The position numbers were made by a program, and so were the translations under genes. A model generated the notes under the pieces. The model was given only the letters and a program-made list of their open reading frames with translations. It made no database searches and was not told where the DNA came from. DNA of 64,000 nt from Symbiodinium natans (taxonomy: Eukaryota > Sar > Dinophyceae > Suessiales > Symbiodiniaceae). Shown here in pieces: positions 58,367 through 64,000 of the stretch (positions are counted from its first letter, which is position 1; each line of letters starts with the position of its first letter). The stretch is from the NCBI GenBank assembly GCA_905221605.1, contig CAJNDS010002669.1:131073-195072 (forward strand). The letters run 5' to 3'.

Positions 58367-59683
58367 ATGCTTAGTGCGGCAAGCTCGCGGCTTGCACGTC
58401 GTCTGCACCCGGCACATGGCCTGCGGCGCTTCCTCGGGGGCGGTGTGGAGCATGAACGGACCGTGACCCTCCGTTGGCCTGATGGTCGAGAAGCGGGTGC
58501 CTTTCTTCCCAAGTTCCTGCGAGAGAACACGATCGAAGCGTGGGACAGCAGCTCCAAGCAACGACTGGACTTCTGCGTCCCTCTTGACTTGCAAGTCCAG
58601 GAGATGGCACCAGTGGAGTTCACATCGCCGGAGTACTCAGGCCCGGCTTTCCGACTGCAGTTTTCTGATGGTCACGTGGGCCACTTCCCGCCGCCGCCTC
58701 CGACAGACGCAATGTGGTCACGCGAACTCCGGCACCAAAACAAGGTACTTTGGGGCAGCGAGGAAGCTTCCACGATTCGAGGTGAGCTCACTGACAGTGG
58801 TGGACACCTGCGCTTCGAGTGGAAGGATCTTGAAGATCGAAACTCGTCTGCAGCCAGACGATGGATCGAAGCAATGCACACTCATGGTCTGACTCTGGTC
58901 ACCGGAATGCCAGTTTCGATGGATGCTCCTTCTGATGGCCTGCATCGATTTGCGGAGACTCTGGGCACATTCTTGGCGCCGAGTGTCTATGGACAGACAT
59001 TCCAGATCAAGTCCGTCACAAGTCCCAACAATTTGGCATATTCGAATCTCGGCTTGCAGATGCACACGGACTTGCCGTTCAATGAGCAACCGCCTGGAAT
59101 TCAGCTCTTCAACTGCTTGCAGCAGGCAGAAGAGGGTGGGGAGTCTATTGCGATGGACGGCTTTGCTGCGGCAGAGTCCCTGCGTCAACAGGATCCAGAG
59201 GCCTTCCAGACGCTTTGCGAGCATCTCATAGGCTTCCAGGATGTCACAAGTGACTGGTTCCTATCTGCGCAACATCCCACCTTCGAGTTGGAACCGGCGC
59301 CGGCAACAGGGTCGGCAGTACCAAGGCTGCAGCGGGTGAACTTCAACGAACGGGCCAGGGACTCTTGGCGACACTGGAATCCTGCGTCGCTCAAGCAGGC
59401 AGAAAGAGTCTACGAGGCATTGCTGAAGTACGAGCGTCTTGTGGAGGAGCACTCTCGCTATGTGTCACTTCGCCTCATGCCGGGAGAGATGGTCTGCACA
59501 GACAACTGGCGCGTGATGCACTCTCGCAGCTCCTTCCTCGGCTCAAGATTCTTTGTCGGCGGCTACTTGGACTGGGACGCCGTGAGGGCGCGCTGGCGGA
59601 GGCTGTCGAACACGTTCGAGACGCAGTGGAGGGAGGTTGCCACCCCTACATCCACTGGTGGCAGGCCCTCCATGGGGCGCTAG
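58367..59683 (+). CDS. Gamma-butyrobetaine / trimethyllysine dioxygenase-like 2-oxoglutarate oxygenase (intronless, 438 aa)
   Basis: Fe(II)/2-oxoglutarate dioxygenase of the carnitine-biosynthesis family (BBOX1/TMLHE, TauD fold), hydroxylating a trimethylammonium substrate. Residues 1-26 are Arg/Ala/Leu-rich without acids (MLSAASSRLARRLHPAHGLR), as in a mitochondrial targeting peptide. About 31-112 form the N-terminal DUF971-like module (LRWPDG, FLPKFLREN, DGHVGHFP). The catalytic jelly roll follows: VTGMPV, SNLGLQMHTDLPF with His233 and Asp235, QLFNCLQQAEEGGES, NFNERARDS, and DNWRVMHSRSSF with the distal His385 and nearby Arg. Length is close to that of human TMLHE/BBOX1. The Cys residues that bind zinc in animal BBOX1 N-modules are not present. 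It is one uninterrupted exon amid intron-dense genes, with a spliced-leader-like motif 39 nt upstream, suggesting a retroposed copy. Substrate choice between butyrobetaine and trimethyllysine cannot be decided from the sequence. Confidence 0.92.
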   Translation: MLSAASSRLARRLHPAHGLRRFLGGGVEHERTVTLRWPDGREAGAFLPKFLRENTIEAWDSSSKQRLDFCVPLDLQVQEMAPVEFTSPEYSGPAFRLQFSDGHVGHFPPPPPTDAMWSRELRHQNKVLWGSEEASTIRGELTDSGGHLRFEWKDLEDRNSSAARRWIEAMHTHGLTLVTGMPVSMDAPSDGLHRFAETLGTFLAPSVYGQTFQIKSVTSPNNLAYSNLGLQMHTDLPFNEQPPGIQLFNCLQQAEEGGESIAMDGFAAAESLRQQDPEAFQTLCEHLIGFQDVTSDWFLSAQHPTFELEPAPATGSAVPRLQRVNFNERARDSWRHWNPASLKQAERVYEALLKYERLVEEHSRYVSLRLMPGEMVCTDNWRVMHSRSSFLGSRFFVGGYLDWDAVRARWRRLSNTFETQWREVATPTSTGGRPSMGR

Positions 59684-62600
59684 GGCACTGCTACCTGTCA
59701 CTGCTCAGCAAACGCTCCCGGGCCATCAAATCGGATGGCGTGAGGAGAGGGCTGACATGACGCCCATTGCACAGAAGGGTGGCGGTTGCTCTTGGCTTCT
59801 TGCTGCACCTTAATTCTTTTGCCGTGTGCCATAAACAGCCCGGCTCAGGAAATGTAGTGAACTTCCGATTGGGATGGTCACTCACTGCTTTCATCTGCAG
59901 CACCGACGGGGGGCACCGAAGCACTAAAGGGCAGCTTTCAAAGGGATGCCAGGCACCTCTTACATCTTGATGTGGCAACATGGCAGTGCAACACTTGATG
60001 GCCTCATGTGGCACAACACGGAGATCCGATGGGCTCGGATATAACTAGCTGTAATGACTGCGTGCATGAAATACTGTACTGCTGTATCTTGTAGGTTTTC
60101 CAGCCGCGCAGACATGGCCGAGGCAGTCCTCAATTGCAGTTCCCGCCGCCATGACATAAACCCGAGAAGCAAATCGTAAGGCACCCTCAGAAAGCCTCTT
60201 TACCCTGTCTGCTCAGCTCAGGTTCTGCCTTGTCTGAAGAACGTCTTCTCCGAGACTCAGCGCTGGCCCGGTCACTGTCTCAAAGCAACGGCCAATCAAA
60301 TGGGTTTTGGGCCCTGTGGGGTTCCGACTGGAAGAGTTGAAGGCTCGTATCTGATCCGGATTATCAAGAATTGTCCACTGTCCGGCTCGGGCACCCGGCT
60401 GCGCATGCCCAGGTCTAGTGGAACTGCGACCTCACCCTCGGTTCGCGAACTCAGTTTGTTGTGTTGGCGGTTGATGAAGCCCACCTTGTCTCTTGCCACC
60501 CAATTTTGCAGAGCTGATGCTCGAGTTCTCGTTGTGGTGTCAGAAGCTCATGGTGATAATCCGGATTCGATAGTACATGGCTGCTTACGGCGCAATCGAA
60601 ACTTTAACCGTGGATTTTCTGGGAGCCTCGTGAGCTGATCTTTCCAGTGCCATTGGTTCGATCAAACATCCCTGGCTTGCCGAGGCTAACGCAGCGCGAA
60701 AGTCACCACATCAACAGCAGCATGGACTTGCCCCCTCGGCTTGCATTTCATATTCCTTTGAAGTCTTCTTGGGAGGATTGAGGTAAAGCATTTTTGGCCT
60801 TTCTATCACCGAGGCCTCTCAGAACCCTGGCAGCTTTGCAGGTGCTGTATGTGCAGTACAGGTACGCTAGAATGAGAGTGTCTCGGAGTCTCCACAGTCC
60901 TCGTATTTGCACAAGCGTGGGGCCACTGAGCCCGGACCCTGCGGCCCGTGCAGGTATGCGTGCCTGGTAGCGCTGCGCATCGAGGTGCGGACCAGGCAAA
61001 CCCTTTGAAAGGGCTGGCTTGGTGCACAGCCAGCCGACGGTTCATGTGCAAGGACCATGATTGCTCATGACTGCCAGCTGCTGCACTTTGTTACTGTCAT
61101 GCAAAAGTCTTCTGGCACCCACCTTATTGCATTCTTCATGAGACCAAAGCACGTTGTGGAGGGGCCAGCCTCCTCCCCCAACCCCCCAATCCGCCACGCT
61201 TAACTTGATGACTTCCGAGCCGTCTCGAATTCTCTTCGTTCGCCCGGGAGGCACGGGCGCTGGAGAGGCAGCGGCCACCAGGCATGAAGGATCGGAGTAT
61301 GAGGGAGTGTATTCAGTGTATTCTTGTTGAGCATTGCCCCTCGTCCAGGGACCTGTGAGTGACCTCTGCGTGGAAACACACTGCAGACTTGCAGCCAAGG
61401 ATACCCGGAAAGCCCTGGTTGTTCCCAGGCTTTAGGTGAGGTGTCAGGGTGCCTTACCCCAGTGTGGTATTGATGTCCCTTCTCTGCTCGTAGTTTCAGG
61501 GGAGCCTTTGACAAGACTACTCTTTCGCAAAAGCACGATTGCTTGGCAACGCTATGGTAACGATGCATCGCGCTGGACTTTGCTACAGGTCAGCCGTGCA
61601 TGAGTAGGTAATCTGTCTGCCACAGTCATTTTTCCTTTCTTCATTCCTTCAAACACTTTTTTAAGACGGGCGACACGCACAAACGAAACAGCGGCAAAAA
61701 GAGACATGCGGAGGGAGACATGTTCGGAGTCACAGGGCGTCTTGTTGAGCCACCAACAGATCACATTGGTCCGCTGAGCGCGTTGCACAACTCTTGACTT
61801 GCCTCGAAACGCGCCGCCGCGCTTACCTCAAGGGCAAGTTTTGTGGCAATGGTTGGCCGCAGGAGGCCGTACGCCCCACCCGCAGAGTCCCCAGGAATGC
61901 ATGCTGCCCATACTCCGGATTCCGGATCGTGTCCTTGCCATATGCTCAGCGGTGCTCGTGGCTGTTCTGAGGTGTAGCACGTCCATGCACTGGCACATGC
62001 CCTGGCTTGGTTGTTCGAGGAGTTTGTCTGGCCCTAGGGAACTTCGAGCTGACTCTAGCTCCAGGCCATCGAGGAAGCCTTCACCAGAAGAGACCCCTCC
62101 TGAAGCATCAGGCTGCTGCAAATTTTGCTTGTCCTTTTTTGAATCGGACAGAGTTCGGACTCAGCTTTGGGGACTTCCTGTAATGAATGCCAGGAGCTCC
62201 TGCTGATGCTGGGGCCTTAGACCTGCGACATGCATTCTTTGCCTTAAGCCCTCAGTTTCGCCCCACAAACTTAGGCTGCGCCAGTAACTCGCAAGTTTTC
62301 CGCACCGCCAGCAGCAGATGCCAGCGACTCAGAACTATGATTGCCGGGAAGATCCGGGAAGGCATATTGTCGCTTCGCTGGTAGGGAAAAGGTTCCCACG
62401 CCCAAGCTTTCAATTCATGCTCTGAGGCTGCGCCTGTGGCGAGAAAGTTCTCAGCCCCACCTGCTGCACCTGTCCCTCCGGTGCCTCGACACGGAGCAAC
62501 GCTGCAATGGACTTTTCTGGGCTACTCAAGCACAGCTTCTGATTACCATTGACGGTTGCTATCATGTAGTGTTTTGGTACAAGTTTGAAAAAAACAGGCC

Positions 62601-62938
62601 AGGCCCAAACGAGCATGCTTGCGGCAGTCTTTGCGTGCTCTCTGGCCTGGCCACGAAGGTGTCTCGCCCAACAAACTACGACAGCATGGACTTCTCCAAG
62701 TGCCCAGATGGTGGTTCACAAAGCAGAAGCCTTGCACTTACAAAATGTTGAAGTGTGCTGCGCATGTGACACTGTGTGACTTGATGCCTGCCGTCGTGTT
62801 GTCTTGATTTCTTCTGATGTCATCGCCAGCAGGTACACCTCCAATGTTCACGAAACTGATGGTCTGCAGGACGCACAGCTGGCCAGGCGTGAAAAAAGCC
62901 GCCGCCTAAAATTTTGAACCTTTGAACCCAAGATTTCA
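59684..62938. other. Intergenic region after the dioxygenase gene
   Basis: No recognisable exon on either strand and no notable repeat. Open frames of 60-135 codons (for example 61799-62206 and 62341-62751 on +) lack motifs. Confidence 0.4.
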
Positions 62939-63659
62939 ATGAGACCTGCTGCATGTTTAGGTAGCTTGGACGGACAGTGGATCCACAACCCACGCCTCCG
63001 GCAATGTTTCAACAACATTCAGCTCGGCGCCAAGATGGGCCGGATGCTCGGAACTTTGACTGGAAGCACAATCGCAGAGGGATGTTTCGTCTTTTCAGGG
63101 TTGTTTACTTGCTGGACATGCGAGGAGTCTGGCAACGGATGAGTTCTGGGGGATTTTCTGTGGAGATGGATATGCATATCAGTTACATGCGATACATGCA
63201 AGCCATGCCAATGCCGCGCCCGCACATCCGCACATGCACGTTAGTTTGCTTGTGAGATGGCATATAGACCTGTCAGCAGAAGTTTAGAGTGACATGACAG
63301 GAGGCCGGTAAGGTTGCGTTTCGCACAAAAGTGCTAGCACCCAGGTGCCTCGGTCGGTGGCTGCTTCGGTCTCCTCACAGGGGCCTGGGTGGCGGTCACG
63401 CAGAGGAACCTCCTGGTGCACACTTGGAATGCTTTGGGGCTCTCATCGGTGAAGGATTTGTAAGGTGAACGGGTGTGTGCCACTAAGGGCAACTTCTGGC
63501 TGTGGATGGGGAACCATGGGTTGTCCGAATATCCTAGGTGTCCAGCAACTGAATGCGTCACAGCCTTGTCTCCAGGTGCTTCCGGTCTCTGTCATCGGAG
63601 GTGCCGTCAGCTTCGGTTTCTTCCTGGGCTGCGGCATGATCATCAGGCCAAGTTGCTAA
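62939..63659 (+). CDS. ROMO1/Mgr2-like small mitochondrial inner-membrane protein
   Basis: First exon from ATG 62939 reads [12 protein letters not shown], then [20 protein letters not shown], then [16 protein letters not shown], to a GT donor near 63100. The CF(D/N)xxxxGxxMGxxxGxxxG pattern is that of ROMO1 (CFDRVKMGFVMGCAVGMAAG). The last exon, 63576-63659, reads [20 protein letters not shown] then MIIRPSC and stop. FGxFxxxGMxIR matches the ROMO1 C-terminus. The middle exon (usually a short loop with RGxxL) was not located with confidence between 63101 and 63575. ROMO1/Mgr2 is a two-helix protein of the TIM23 import machinery. Similarity is judged from memory of the family, over two short blocks, so the call is moderate. 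Confidence 0.5.
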
Positions 63660-64000
63660 TGATGCATGTCCGGCTGCGTGCGCTTGAACCTGCACAGAGT
63701 GGCCGCTGAAACCTTCAAGCCTGGAGCAACACTGCTCATCGCCCTTTTGATTCTTGAACCCACAGGTTTAATCACACAGGGCTTCGAGTGCAGGAAGATT
63801 TTTTGTTTGCGGCGCTTTTTGTTTCAAAGGGTTCAGCTTTGATGCCACTGGCTTTTTGGACTGCTCCTGATTCGGCAGGTGTGAGGAGCAGAAAGGTGGC
63901 GCGATGGTTCACTCCGAGCTGGTTTCCATGGACGTGCAGTGCCTACTTGACAGTCGTCTCACAGAACACACACACACTGGCCACACTTACAACAGTAGCA
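63660..64000. other. End of window, nothing recognised
   Basis: No supported exon in the last 340 bases. A possible ATG-initiated frame near 63905 runs off the edge without a motif. Confidence 0.3.

Overview
The window looks like a stretch of a dinoflagellate nuclear genome. The evidence is all in the sequence. Every recognisable gene lies on the + strand, as in a unidirectional gene cluster. Coding sequence is cut into dozens of short exons whose introns begin with GT, GC or GA, end in AG, and are usually followed by G. Introns carry plant/alveolate-type telomere repeats (TTTAGGG/CCCTAAA), long homopolymer-C tracts and microsatellites. One intronless gene has a 9-base match to the 3' end of the dinoflagellate spliced leader just upstream of its ATG. 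Gene models below were built by hand from conserved protein blocks joined at phase-compatible splice sites, so the small exons are inferences, but most junctions restore a conserved protein motif exactly.

Layout: (1) 1-~1085, the 3' part of an FtsH-like AAA ATPase gene. (2) 1713-33101, a complete DNA topoisomerase II gene of more than 50 exons, with the GHKL ATPase, TOPRIM, active-site Tyr region and a basic Gly/Arg/Lys tail. (3) Inside the 13.4-kb second intron of the topoisomerase gene, on the same strand, at ~4673-14193, lies a whole voltage-gated EAG/CNG-like cation channel gene: S1-S6, a GFG selectivity filter, a C-linker, a cyclic-nucleotide-binding domain, an IQ-like motif and a C-terminal coiled coil. 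(4) 33929-~34713, an unrecognised coiled-coil gene. (5) 36919-39934, an alpha/beta hydrolase whose last part is a MYND zinc finger, with possible further exons to ~41 kb. (6) A gene tail ending at 41978. (7) ~43741-46770, an unrecognised helical protein. (8) 48308-50113, a BTB/POZ-like protein. (9) ~50345-50730, a Lys/Glu/Pro-rich segment. (10) 58367-59683, an intronless gamma-butyrobetaine/trimethyllysine dioxygenase-like gene. (11) 62939-63659, a small ROMO1/Mgr2-like mitochondrial membrane protein.

Between and within genes the DNA is rich in repeats: interstitial telomere arrays in both orientations, C-tracts, a degenerate ~46-bp tandem array, very long trinucleotide arrays, and several short terminal-inverted-repeat (MITE-like) elements. 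No bacterial-type operon, CRISPR array, rRNA or convincing tRNA was seen. The genes do not form one pathway; they are housekeeping and signalling genes (DNA topology, membrane excitability, proteostasis, carnitine metabolism, mitochondrial import) placed in the same direction.
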